Assembly: GCF_001011035.1 (NCBI RefSeq)
Contig: NZ_CP011492.1
Coordinates: forward strand, 4,553,516 to 4,617,515
Direction of reading: 5' to 3'
DNA from: Streptomyces sp. CNQ-509
Lineage (GTDB): Bacteria > Actinomycetota > Actinomycetes > Streptomycetales > Streptomycetaceae
Length of the DNA: 64,000 bases
Shown here: piece by piece, positions 1 through 7,143 of the stretch
Layout: each line of letters begins with the position of its first letter
How positions within the stretch are numbered: the stretch's first letter is position 1
Position numbers and translations under genes: made by a program
Notes under the pieces: model-generated
Databases searched by the model: none
What the model was told of the DNA's origin: nothing
The model's input: the letters and a program-made list of their open reading frames with translations, nothing else

Positions 1-2
1 CG

Positions 3-221
3 CTGCGAGATCTCCGGCACGTCGGGGCCGGGCTCGTGAAGGCGGCCGGCGGCGATATCGACGACGCCAAGGTGAAGCTGCGCCACCAGAGCGTGCGGCT
101 GACGAGTGACACCTACATGGTCATGTTCCAGGAGATGGAGCAGACCCTGGCCGAGGGAGTCGTCGCCGTGGTACCCCGGGCGAGGAAGTCTGACGGCGAG
201 AACGCCTCGAAGCCAGACTGA
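3..221 (+). CDS. Tyrosine recombinase (integrase), C-terminal end only
   Basis: The reading frame is open from the window edge, so the gene begins outside. The visible 72 residues match the end of phage/AICE-type tyrosine recombinases: DLRHVGAGL corresponds to the HxxRH box, KLRHQS to the LGH box, and TSDTYMVMF carries the nucleophilic Tyr. The position normally held by the His of HxxR reads Arg (RDLRH), which is unusual. The protein would cut and rejoin DNA at an attachment site, and a tRNA 3' fragment about 0.8 kb downstream fits as that site. Activity cannot be judged without the N-terminal part. Confidence 0.75.
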   Translation: MRDLRHVGAGLVKAAGGDIDDAKVKLRHQSVRLTSDTYMVMFQEMEQTLAEGVVAVVPRARKSDGENASKPD

Positions 222-332
222 ACGCGGGAGTGGAAGGCTCTCGCAACCGACGGCGGGTCTCTGCTGGCCCGAACGCCAGGGAACTCTTCGGACTACGGCG
301 GCGGTCGGTGGACACTGGGCGTGCCCTCTTCC

Positions 333-722
333 TCACCGGCGCTCTCCAGGTAGTCCAAGAACGACAGCCGGGGAGGGGGAGGAGGCCGTCACCGGTCCGT
401 CTCCGACTCCGTGGCCGGAACGTCCGGTTCTGCTTCCAGCGCCTCCGCGGCGGCGTGGTCGCGGCAGTCCGCGCAGTGCGTGGGGTGTCGGAACGTCGTC
501 TTCGACCAGCACGGGGAGTCCGCAGTCTGTGCACCGGATGACCTGGGAGGGGGCGAAGCGGGATCCGCATCCGAAGCAGTACAGCATCATGTGCGGAGAC
601 GTGTGCGGAGGGGAGTCGGCGAACTCCACGTTGCCGACAAAGGCGTCGGTGCCGCACCGCGGGCACAGGATCACGCTGTGGAGGGTCCTGTTCCCCGTGA
701 TGTTCCTCTGCTCGTCTGCCAC
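333..722 (-). CDS. Small zinc-ribbon protein, function unknown
   Basis: A 129-residue frame with a GTG start and an AGGGG ribosome-binding site 7 nt upstream. Three cysteine pairs are visible: CPRCG near residue 20, CFGCG near 49 and CTDCG near 64, spaced as in rubredoxin-like zinc ribbons. The C-terminal third is Arg/Gly/Pro-rich and probably disordered. It sits between an integrase end and a tRNA fragment, so it is probably cargo of the integrative element. No family is recognised. The regular Cys pairs argue that it is real, but the tail may be chance extension. Confidence 0.5.
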   Translation of the reverse strand: MADEQRNITGNRTLHSVILCPRCGTDAFVGNVEFADSPPHTSPHMMLYCFGCGSRFAPSQVIRCTDCGLPVLVEDDVPTPHALRGLPRPRRRGGAGSRTGRSGHGVGDGPVTASSPSPAVVLGLPGERR

Positions 723-1009
723 CAGGGTCCCCTACCAGCCACGTGCGGGTCGCGACGCAGGCCACAGGATAGCCGTCATAAATCTGATCATTCGGCGCTC
801 CTGGACTGGCATGTTCACCGCAGGTGGCTGGACTCCTTCTGCTGGCCCGCTGCTGGCCCGAACGCTCCGGAACTGCCCTGGACTGCGAAGCCTGTAGGTG
901 GACTAGGCGGCATGTCGGCTAGCGCGATGACCAGGAAAAAGTGGCAGCGTCCGGCACTGGACAGCAACCATTGGGAACCGGTGATACCCGCCATACGGGA
1001 AGAATCTCA

Positions 1010-1053
1010 GACTTTTAATCCGTTGGTTGTGGGTTCGAGTCCCACGCGGCCTA
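1010..1053 (+). other. tRNA-Lys 3' fragment, probable att site of an integrative element
   Basis: Bases 1012-1018 form a CTTTTAA anticodon loop (TTT, Lys). Bases 1029-1045 form a perfect T-arm (GTGGG, TTCGAGT, CCCAC), followed by a 7-nt acceptor strand and discriminator A at 1053. Nothing before about 1010 folds into the 5' half, and the anticodon stem already fails to pair two or three bases upstream of the loop. This is therefore a copied 3' half, as left by integration into a tRNA gene, not a working tRNA. Orientation agrees with the integrase end at the window start. Confidence 0.75.
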
Positions 1054-1236
1054 CCGCTGAAGCCCAGGTCAGAGCGTCTCTGTCCTGGGCTGATGACGAA
1101 CGCTGGCGGCGACGGGGCCGGGGTCGGCGAGCTGGACGTGTGACGAGCCCTCCTGGGCACCACGGTCGCCCACACCGCGGCCACCGCCTGGCGCACCTGC
1201 CCGCGGACCACCCTCCACAGCTCCACACCGGCGGCG

Positions 1237-1390
1237 GTGGAGGAGGCGGATCCCCCTTCTCCTGTTCGGCGACCAGCCGGCCGAAGATCCGTTTCGCGGT
1301 GTGCCGTTGCTTGCGCGGCGCTTCCGGTTCCGCCCGCCGGATCGCCGCGAACAACTCGGTGCATACGCCCCCGAGGTGAGCAGCCCACAT
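1237..1390 (-). pseudogene. IS21-type transposase fragment
   Basis: The minus strand encodes about 40 residues resembling the IstA/IS21 region 'DAPRKQRHTAKRI': ELFAAIRRAEPEAPRKQRHT followed by AKRIFGRLVAEQEK. The frame then runs into a proline stretch that is not transposase. No start, catalytic domain or inverted repeats are seen nearby. It is a decayed piece left among other mobile-element debris beside the att fragment. The family call rests on this short motif. Confidence 0.4.
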
Positions 1391-1526
1391 CCCGCTCCGA
1401 CGGACACGGTGGGGCCAGAACTCGCTGGAGCCGGTAGGGCCGCCTCTCGGCGGGTCTTTCGGCCGGCTTTCGTGTCAGTGCCGGATGCTCGGTCCATCGA
1501 GTCGACCGAACACCGCGGAGGATGAC

Positions 1527-1664
1527 GTGACCCCGAACCCCGATCGACGCCGCCTGCTGCGCGGCACCGCCACCGGCGCCCTGCTCACCGGGATCGCCGC
1601 GACGACGCGCGTCCGGCGGCCCTGGCGTTCCTGGAGGTGGCCCGCGCACTCCGCAAATCCGTAG
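1527..1664 (+). pseudogene. Tat signal peptide remnant, broken gene
   Basis: A GTG with a GGAGG-like site just upstream opens a 45-residue frame starting VTPNPDRRRLLRGTATGALL, a clear twin-arginine signal peptide. After about 28 residues the frame turns into Arg/Trp-rich nonsense. A second frame over the next 75 bases (AALAFLEVARALRKSV, then stop at 1681-1683) looks like the natural protein end. The most likely reading is a secreted-protein gene that lost its middle by internal deletion, leaving start and tail out of frame. Confidence 0.4.
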
Positions 1665-1860
1665 CCGATTCCGCCCCGTCCTGACCGGGCCCGGAGATCC
1701 CCGGTTTCAGGACGCCGTTCCCGAAGGAGCGCTGGGTTGCCGCCACCTCCGCGCCGCCGCCGGTCTCCGGCACGCGTTGTTCCGGCGCAGGGCCTTCAAG
1801 GACGGCGGCCTGGGGCCGTGCCCGTGACCAGGGCCGTTGCCCCGGCCGTGAGACAGATTC

Positions 1861-2193
1861 TCAGCCGGGGACGGGCGGGCATTCGATGACCTCGATCGAG
1901 TTACCGGGGACCAGACCGATATGGGGGTGGTCGCTGAAGAGCGCGGCCGCGGCCTCGTGCGACGTGGCCTCCACGATGGCGTATCCGGTCTTCGCGTCGG
2001 TGAAGTCCTCGACGCCCTTGGCCGTGACCATCTTCTTGCGAAACAGCGGGGCGCCGGGATCGACGAGCCTGTGCTCGTTCTTCTGCGCCCACGATGCCCA
2101 GGCGTTCATGAACTCGGTTTGCTGCTCTTCGGTGAACTCGGCCTTGTCAGCCTCGTCGGCCGCGCCGTTCAGAATCGCGAGATACTTCCCCAT
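1861..2193 (-). CDS. YCII-related domain protein
   Basis: A 110-residue protein starting MGKYLAILNGAADE. The fold signature is that of YCII/DGPF proteins: an N-terminal beta strand with conserved MKYL-type start, a central FTDAKTGYAIVEATSHEAA strand-helix, and a C-terminal IEV(I)E strand. Such small proteins are often encoded next to ECF sigma factors or stress genes, and their chemistry is unclear. The ATG lies inside the end of a truncated oxidoreductase frame, so its original upstream neighbour has been replaced. A second YCII gene lies at 3558-3896. Confidence 0.7.
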   Translation of the reverse strand: MGKYLAILNGAADEADKAEFTEEQQTEFMNAWASWAQKNEHRLVDPGAPLFRKKMVTAKGVEDFTDAKTGYAIVEATSHEAAAALFSDHPHIGLVPGNSIEVIECPPVPG

Positions 2194-2194
2194 G

Positions 2195-2377
2195 TCCCGG
2201 AGCGTAGTCGGCGAACAGTCCGGTGAGTCCCTTCCGGATCGCGCTCTCCCCCGGGTTGATGCCGGCGGCCCGCACCCGGACCAGCACCTCGTCCGGCCCG
2301 GGGACCGGGCGTTCGACATCCACCACCCGGAGGACGTCCACGTCGCCGTAGCCATCGAACCTCACCGCGCGGGGCAT
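2195..2377 (-). pseudogene. Truncated zinc-type quinone oxidoreductase (N-terminus only)
   Basis: From an ATG at 2377 the frame reads MPRAVRFDGYGDVDVLRVVD and continues through ERPVPGPDEVLVRVRAAGIN and PGESAIRKGL, the first ~58 residues of a medium-chain dehydrogenase/reductase. The family is normally 310-340 residues and carries an NADPH-binding GxGxxG fold, which is absent. The frame then runs into the YCII gene and stops around 2147. A deletion has joined the start of the oxidoreductase to the upstream region of the YCII gene. Confidence 0.65.
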
Positions 2378-2565
2378 GCCGGTCTCCCTCGGTCAGCGAC
2401 GGCCGTCGTGCGCACAGGGACGCATGCGGCCACTGTGGGCCGACGCCTGCACTCGCACCACTCGACGGCCACCGCCCGGCTGTACGTTCATCCGATCAGC
2501 CGAGTGCGTGAACGGGCTCCGATCGCAGGTCGCGACCTGCAAGACGGTGTCACGGCCTTGGGCCG

Positions 2566-3015
2566 TCAGGCCGAACCCGGGCCCGGGAGGAGGTCGACGT
2601 CGCCGGCGTGCATCGGCTCGCCGCAATGACTGCAGCGCGGGTCGACGTGACCGATCTGCCCGCAGGCATGGTGGCGGTACAGGACAGGGGGCCCGGCCTC
2701 GCCGGCGAGCCAGCGGTCGCCCCACCGTGCCATCACCATGAGCATCTCGACGAGGTCGGCGCCCTTGTCGGTGAGGTGGTATTCGTAGCGGGGGCGGGCG
2801 TCGTAGGGCAGCCGTTCGAGCACCCCTTGGCCGACCAGGTGGTTGAGCCGTTCGGTGAGTACCTTGCGGGAGATCCCAAGGTCGGCCTGGATGTGGTCGA
2901 AGCGGTGCACCCCGGCCCACACGTCGCGCAGGATCAGCGGCGACCAGGGCTCGCCGATCACGTCCAAGGTGCGCGCGATGGAACACGCCATCTCCCCGAA
3001 CCGCGTTCGCTGCAT
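2566..3015 (-). CDS. HxlR-family transcriptional regulator
   Basis: A 149-residue winged-helix protein. The N-terminus CSIARTLDVIGEPWSPLILR is the diagnostic HxlR 'C-x-A..lL.lIG.KW..LIlR' block, followed by the recognition helix ISRKVLTERLNHLVGQGVLE and the wing YEYHLTDKG. The C-terminus adds a Cys-rich stretch (CGQIGHVDPRCSHCGE) that may bind zinc. HxlR proteins dimerise and respond to electrophiles or redox state. It is divergent from a VOC/YCII pair, and a perfect 7-bp inverted repeat lies between them, so it probably controls both directions. Confidence 0.85.
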   Translation of the reverse strand: MQRTRFGEMACSIARTLDVIGEPWSPLILRDVWAGVHRFDHIQADLGISRKVLTERLNHLVGQGVLERLPYDARPRYEYHLTDKGADLVEMLMVMARWGDRWLAGEAGPPVLYRHHACGQIGHVDPRCSHCGEPMHAGDVDLLPGPGSA

Positions 3016-3034
3016 GGCGGCAATCTATCAAGTG

Positions 3035-3053
3035 GGGTTCCCTTACGGAACCC
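3035..3053. promoter_or_regulatory. Inverted repeat, probable HxlR operator
   Basis: GGGTTCC (3035-3041) and GGAACCC (3047-3053) form a perfect 7-bp inverted repeat around CTTAC. It lies 19 bp upstream of the HxlR start and 52 bp upstream of the VOC start, the usual place for a self-regulating dimer site in a divergent promoter. Confidence 0.55.
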
Positions 3054-3104
3054 AGGATGCTACCGTCCTCGGCGTCTCTTGAAGAAACCTCGAAAGGGGG
3101 CCCG

Positions 3105-3548
3105 GTGACATTCATCAGGCGGTTCGACCACGTCGGCATCACGGTCGCCGATCTCGACGCCGTGACGGCGTTCTTCGTCGGCCTCGGTCTGGAGGCCGAC
3201 CGGAAGATGGCCGTCGAAGGCGAGTTCCTGGACACGGTGATCGGCATGACCGGCGCCCGCACCGAGATCGTCATGCTGCGACCGCCCGGCGGAGGTACGA
3301 CGCTGGAGCTGTCGAGCTTCACCCGGCCGGACCACCTCCCGGGTTCGCCTGCCGCACCGGCCAACGAGCTGGGCCTGCGCAACGTCGCCTTCGAGGTGCA
3401 CGACCTCCAAGCCGCGGTCGACCATGCCGCGGCCGGCGGCTACGGCCTGGTGGGAGGCATCGGCGAATACGAGGGCGAATGGCGGATGGCCTACGTCCGC
3501 GGGCCCGAAGGAATCATCGTCTCGTTGGCCGAGCGCATCGGGAAGTAG
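3105..3548 (+). CDS. VOC-family (glyoxalase/dioxygenase-like) protein
   Basis: A 147-residue protein with a GTG start after an AAAGGGGG site. FDHVGITVADLDAVTAFFVG is the first beta-alpha-beta-beta-beta module and LRNVAFEVHDLQAAVDHAAA begins the second. His in FDHVG and Glu in TLELSS and the late GPEGIIV strand are at the usual metal-ligand positions of the vicinal oxygen chelate superfamily. The substrate is unknown; related proteins isomerise, cleave or sequester small electrophiles or antibiotics. The following YCII gene is 9 bp away and probably cotranscribed. Confidence 0.8.
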   Translation: MTFIRRFDHVGITVADLDAVTAFFVGLGLEADRKMAVEGEFLDTVIGMTGARTEIVMLRPPGGGTTLELSSFTRPDHLPGSPAAPANELGLRNVAFEVHDLQAAVDHAAAGGYGLVGGIGEYEGEWRMAYVRGPEGIIVSLAERIGK

Positions 3549-3557
3549 GGAGACCTC

Positions 3558-3896
3558 ATGAGCACGACCGTGACTGACGAACAGATCCGGGATCTGGCCG
3601 CGACCGCGAAGCCGTACAGCGTGGCGGTCCTTCACTGGGGGCCGGAGCGGACCATGGACGGCGCGGATGCGATCGAACTCGAACACCAGCGACGCATGGT
3701 GTCGCTGCGCGCTGAGGGTGTGATCGCGGTCCTCTGCCCGGTTGCCTCCGACACCGTGGCCGGTGTCGCGATCATGACCGTGCCGGCCGGGAAAGCCTCG
3801 GAGATCATGGCAGGAGACCCCTGCGTACGAGCCGGGATGATGCGCTGCGAGGTCCACCCGTGCCACGGCTTCCCCGGAGACGCCCTCCCCGCATGA
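3558..3896 (+). CDS. YCII-related domain protein
   Basis: A 112-residue protein in a short operon behind the VOC gene. KPYSVAVLHWGPERTMDGADAIELEHQRRM and the later VAGVAIMTVPAGKASEIMAGDPCVRAGMMRCEV follow the YCII layout (beta strand, helix, 'DPxxxAGl' turn, final strand), where Asp/His residues are conserved in the family. Function is unknown. Together with the VOC protein and HxlR regulator it forms a small response unit, perhaps against a reactive aldehyde or quinone; that role is an inference. Confidence 0.7.
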   Translation: MSTTVTDEQIRDLAATAKPYSVAVLHWGPERTMDGADAIELEHQRRMVSLRAEGVIAVLCPVASDTVAGVAIMTVPAGKASEIMAGDPCVRAGMMRCEVHPCHGFPGDALPA

Positions 3897-3960
3897 ACGA
3901 CCCGGCCACGGCGATCCGCACCTGCCCGATCCCGACGTAGGCTGTCGCCGCAGGCGGCCG

Positions 3961-4101
3961 ATGAATCCTGCCCGTGAACCTGGTACGCCGCATCGGGAGA
4001 CGGCCGGCTGCGAACTCCCGGCGAGCGAGAGCTACGCCCAGATCGAGGTCCCCCCGGACCGGGAGCCCGAGACCGCCGTCTTCGCGGGCAAGGTCGACTG
4101 A
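3961..4101 (+). CDS. Short ORF, possibly a gene remnant
   Basis: A 46-residue frame from ATG to TGA (ends YAQIEVPPDREPETAVFAGKVD). There is no good ribosome-binding site, no recognised domain and no clear partner. The C-terminal half has protein-like composition and may be the tail of a deleted gene. It is listed only because the 240-bp stretch between the YCII and Nudix genes holds nothing else. Confidence 0.2.
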   Translation: MNPAREPGTPHRETAGCELPASESYAQIEVPPDREPETAVFAGKVD

Positions 4102-4141
4102 GCCGCCCCCGATGCGCCGCCCCCCCGCGCATCATCTCCTC

Positions 4142-4609
4142 ATGACCCGTACCGAGTACTACGACGACCCCGCCGCCCCCGAGCCCAACAGCCTCGTCGC
4201 CGCCTCCGCCGTGGTGACCGACGACGCCGGCCGGATCCTGCTCCAGCGCCGCCGGGACAACGGCCTGTGGGCGCTGCCCGGCGGCGGGATGGACCTGGGC
4301 GACTCGCTGCCCGGGTGCGCGGTGCGGGAGGTGAAGGAGGAGACGGGGCTCGACGTCGAGGTGACGGGGCTCGTCGGCACGTACACCGACCCGCGGCACA
4401 TCGTCGCGTACAGCGACGGCGAGGTGCGGCGGCAGTTCAACGTCTGCTTCACGGCCCGCGTCGTCGGCGGGACACTGGCCATCTCGGAGGAATCGACGGA
4501 GCTGCGGTTCGTGGACCCCGGCGAGTTGGGCGCACTGCCGATGCACCACACCCAGCGACTCCGGCTGCGCCATTTCCTGGACCACCGGTCCACGCCGTAC
4601 CTGGGCTAA
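4142..4609 (+). CDS. Nudix hydrolase
   Basis: A 155-residue protein starting MTRTEYYDDPAAPEPNS. The Nudix box is at about residues 42-65: GGGMDLGDSLPGCAVRE followed by VKEETGL. The REVKEE metal-binding core is intact, while the first glutamate of the GX5EX7REUXEEXGU pattern is Asp (GD for GE). The family cleaves nucleoside diphosphates linked to another moiety. A longer in-frame start at 3974 would add a Pro/Arg-rich tail and is less likely. Confidence 0.85.
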   Translation: MTRTEYYDDPAAPEPNSLVAASAVVTDDAGRILLQRRRDNGLWALPGGGMDLGDSLPGCAVREVKEETGLDVEVTGLVGTYTDPRHIVAYSDGEVRRQFNVCFTARVVGGTLAISEESTELRFVDPGELGALPMHHTQRLRLRHFLDHRSTPYLG

Positions 4610-4715
4610 GCCGTTTCGTCCGGACCCTCGAACCCTTGGCATGCGAGCGCGCCTGTCGAGTGCGGTGCCTCCGAGGGCCCCTGTAGCCTGACGTCGCTGA
4701 TGTGGGGGGCTGATC

Positions 4716-5132
4716 GTGGAGAACATCCTGTCCGTGGCCATTGGGGCCGCTATCGGCCTCATAGGGGTGCTGTTCGGTTCGTGGTTTACCGCTCGCCGGC
4801 AGGACCGCATGTGGCTGCGCGAACAGAAGCTCAAGGCCGGGATCGGCTTCAACACGGCCGTAGTTCAGCTCCTGGACTACCTGAAGGAATCACAGCTGAG
4901 TGACGACGGTCCTGGAGCCAACGAATTGGCGAACCGGATGCAGGAAGCACGCTCAGCTCTCTACCTGCTCTGCGCCGGCGACACTGTCGATCTCGCCGAT
5001 GCTCTCGCGCGTCGGGTATGGCGCACCCGGCCCACCGACGGCAGGGACGACCGCCGGGCCGAGTTCCGGGAGACGCTGGACCTCCTGCGTCGCTTCACCC
5101 GCCGGCTCCGGCAGGAGATCGCCGGCTCGTAG
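4716..5132 (+). CDS. Hypothetical membrane-anchored protein
   Basis: A 138-residue protein with a GTG start. Residues 4-24 (ILSVAIGAAIGLIGVLFGSW) are one hydrophobic helix, and the rest is a charged, helical cytoplasmic domain, Arg-rich near the end (RRFTRRLRQE). Similar one-helix proteins with a soluble coiled region are common in Streptomyces and have no assigned role. It stands alone between a Nudix gene and an IS fragment. Confidence 0.6.
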   Translation: MENILSVAIGAAIGLIGVLFGSWFTARRQDRMWLREQKLKAGIGFNTAVVQLLDYLKESQLSDDGPGANELANRMQEARSALYLLCAGDTVDLADALARRVWRTRPTDGRDDRRAEFRETLDLLRRFTRRLRQEIAGS

Positions 5133-5143
5133 TCCTCGTCCGG

Positions 5144-5335
5144 TCACCGGGCGGACCAGAGGAAGATGCCTGCGATGTGCAGCCCGGCCAGGTATACGGT
5201 GGCGGTCTTCTCGTAGCGAGTGGCGATGCCCCGCCACTGCTTCGCGGTTGATGCACCGCTCGACGGTGTTGCGCTGCTTGGAGGCAACGCGATCGAAGGC
5301 CGGTGGTCTGCCTCTTCGTAGCCGGTGGCCCTGCT
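5144..5335 (-). pseudogene. IS5-family transposase 3' remnant with a frameshift
   Basis: Read on the minus strand, one frame gives RGRPPAFDRVASKQRNTVER then CINR, and another continues WRGIATRYEKTATVYLAGLH then IAGIFLWSAR-stop. These are the adjoining last parts of an actinobacterial IS5-type transposase, whose normal sequence is NTVERCINRLKQWRGIATRY. A 2-base loss at the RLKQ codons separates the frames. The 5' two thirds, the other end and any inverted repeat are missing, so this is a dead fragment. Confidence 0.8.
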
Positions 5336-5383
5336 GGTCCTCCGGGACCGCTATCCCGACGACTTTCGGTCCCCTCTTCCTCT

Positions 5384-5427
5384 TTGGTGCTCACTGCGTG
5401 GTTGGTGCTCACTGCGTGGTGAGCACC
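5384..5427. terminator. 18-bp tandem duplication and hairpin at the end of the oxidoreductase gene
   Basis: The 18-bp unit TTGGTGCTCACTGCGTGG occurs twice in tandem (5384-5401, 5402-5419). The second copy and the following bases form a perfect 9-bp hairpin, GGTGCTCAC (5404-5412) with GTGAGCACC (5419-5427), that contains the stop codon of the minus-strand oxidoreductase. It may act as its terminator; the duplication itself looks recent. Confidence 0.5.
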
Positions 5428-6434
5428 ACCTTGCCGGTGATCTCCCGGCGTTCGAGAGCCGTATGGGCGTCGGCTGCCCGGAGAAGAGGATAGGTACCCG
5501 CGATTCGCGGTGTGATCTCGCCGCGTTGTGCCAGGCCGAGGATCCGGGTCAGGGCGCTGTGGTACCAGTCGTGGTCTGCCCTGATCTCACGCGGCACCAT
5601 GCTCAGGGCGGTGCGGCGGCGGGGCCGGAGGTTCATCAACTGTATCCGGACGGCGCCGCGCACCGTGTCGCCTGCCATGCGTCCCGGGCGGCCGCTGAAG
5701 GCGTAGCTCACCAGCACCCCGCCCGGGGCCAGCACCCGGTAGCCCTTGCGCAGGTTGGCGCCGCCGATGTGGTCGAAGACCGCTTGGATGCCGTCCGGTT
5801 CGCGCTGACGCAGAACCGTTTCGAAGTCCTCGCGCCGGTAGTCGATGAGGGTCACGCCGTGGCGGGCGAGCAACTCGGCGCTGCCCGGCGCGGAGGCGGT
5901 GCCGTACATGCGCAGACCGCGAAGGGCGCCCAGGCGGCTGACGGCCTGGCCGACGCCTCCGCCAGCGCCGTGGATCAGCACGCTGTCACCGCTTTGGAGG
6001 CGGCCATGGGTCTCCAGCAGGCTCAGGGCGGTCAGGTGGTCCAGCGGGATGGCGGCGGCGACGTGGGGATCGAGCCCTCCGGGTAGCGGGACGAGCTGCC
6101 ACAGCGGCAGCGTGAGGTACTCGGTGTAGGCCGCCATCTTCGTCAGGGCAGCCGCGACGCGCACGCCCGCTCGCAGCCAGGAAGGCTGGAGGCCGCCGGG
6201 AGTGAAGTCGACGACTTCTGCGGTGAGTTCGTAGCCGGGGGTGAAGGGCACCGTGCGCTGCAGCAGGTAGTCCCCGGACCTGGCCATCAGGTCGGTGAAC
6301 CCCACACCGGCGGCGAGTACCCGCAGGCGGGCGTGTCCGGGTGGGGGTTGCGGCAGGGAGGCCGTCACGGGCCGCAGCACGTGGCCGGCGCCGAACCGTT
6401 CCACGACGATCTTCTGATACGTGATTTCGCTCAT
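5409..6434 (-). CDS. Zinc-independent quinone oxidoreductase-like MDR protein
   Basis: A 341-residue medium-chain dehydrogenase/reductase. ATG at 6434 follows GGAGG by 5 nt. The GroES-like half ends in GYELTAEVVDF, and the NADPH-binding motif is VLIHGAGGGVGQAVSRL (about residues 145-160), as in zeta-crystallin/quinone oxidoreductases; no structural or catalytic zinc Cys cluster is seen. It would reduce quinones or enones with NADPH. It is divergent from a MarR regulator across a perfect 11-bp inverted repeat, so it is probably the regulator's target and responds to a quinone-like or aromatic compound. Confidence 0.85.
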   Translation of the reverse strand: MSEITYQKIVVERFGAGHVLRPVTASLPQPPPGHARLRVLAAGVGFTDLMARSGDYLLQRTVPFTPGYELTAEVVDFTPGGLQPSWLRAGVRVAAALTKMAAYTEYLTLPLWQLVPLPGGLDPHVAAAIPLDHLTALSLLETHGRLQSGDSVLIHGAGGGVGQAVSRLGALRGLRMYGTASAPGSAELLARHGVTLIDYRREDFETVLRQREPDGIQAVFDHIGGANLRKGYRVLAPGGVLVSYAFSGRPGRMAGDTVRGAVRIQLMNLRPRRRTALSMVPREIRADHDWYHSALTRILGLAQRGEITPRIAGTYPLLRAADAHTALERREITGKVVLTTQ

Positions 6435-6453
6435 GCGGGCCTCCAACGGCATC

Positions 6454-6484
6454 ATGTGTCGTGTCATTAAGTTACACGACACAT
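6454..6484. promoter_or_regulatory. MarR-type operator, perfect 11-bp inverted repeat
   Basis: ATGTGTCGTGT (6454-6464) and ACACGACACAT (6474-6484) are exact inverted copies around a 9-bp AT-rich centre. The site is 20 bp upstream of the oxidoreductase ATG. A further half site, ATGTCGTGTA, lies near 6527-6536, closer to the MarR gene. The arrangement fits MarR repression of both promoters. Confidence 0.7.
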
Positions 6485-6575
6485 AGCTGCCGCGTGACGT
6501 CACCGGCTTTGCGGAGCGTTAGTTTCATGTCGTGTACTGCGGTCCGGCAGCGTCGACCCCCGAGGAGAGCCGTCC

Positions 6576-7031
6576 ATGGAGCCGGTGGAGGAGCTACGTT
6601 TTCTCGTACTAGCGGCCCAGCGCGAGGGAAACCGGCAACTGGCCCGTGGGCTGAAGCCGTTGGGTGTCACCCCCGCGCAGGCCGAGGTCGTCAGGCTCCT
6701 CGCGGAGCGGCAGCCGCTGACCCTGTCGGGACTGGGTTCCCTGCTGGTGTGCGAAAGCGGCAGCAACCCCAGCAGGCTGGTGGACCGCCTGGTCACCGCG
6801 GGCCTTGTCCGCCGCGAGGAAGCCCCCCACGACCGTCGGCACGTGGAGCTCACCCTCACCCCGGCCGGGCATCAGACCGCCCGGGGTGTCGCCCAGGTGG
6901 AGGCCGCCCTCCACGCCCGTATCGCCGACGCGGCCAGCGCCCACGACCTCCAGGCGGTCCGTGATTTCCTGCGCGCCCTTGTCGCCGGAGAGAGTTCCGG
7001 CGAGGCCATCGAGCGGCGCGCCGGACGGTGA
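6576..7031 (+). CDS. MarR-family transcriptional regulator
   Basis: A 151-residue winged-helix protein: GVTPAQAEVVRLLAERQPLTLSGLG (helix 2-3), SNPSRLVDRLVTAGLVRREE (recognition helix) and the wing DRRHVELTLTPAG with the conserved D-x-R. The C-terminal helices form the dimer interface. It is divergently arranged with a quinone oxidoreductase and has a near-ideal palindrome in the shared promoter. Ligand binding, probably a phenolic or quinone, would release repression; the ligand is inferred from the neighbour. Confidence 0.85.
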   Translation: MEPVEELRFLVLAAQREGNRQLARGLKPLGVTPAQAEVVRLLAERQPLTLSGLGSLLVCESGSNPSRLVDRLVTAGLVRREEAPHDRRHVELTLTPAGHQTARGVAQVEAALHARIADAASAHDLQAVRDFLRALVAGESSGEAIERRAGR

Positions 7032-7143
7032 ACGGCGTGTCCCCGCCCCTGCCGCCCGCCGTCCCGGGTGGGGCTGATCCTCTCCCCTGTCGCGCCGGAC
7101 CCGGCGTCGGCTGGCCATGGCGTCACCGGCGTCCGCCGCCCAC

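Noticed and set aside
106..897. 263-residue plus-strand frame
   Set aside because: Composition is Arg/Pro/Ser-rich as in GC-rich out-of-frame translation, and it overlaps the integrase end and zinc-ribbon gene.
903..1649. Long minus-strand frame containing VGLEPTTNGLKV
   Set aside because: This string is the antisense translation of a tRNA 3' end, a well-known artefact; the frame has no start signal or domain.
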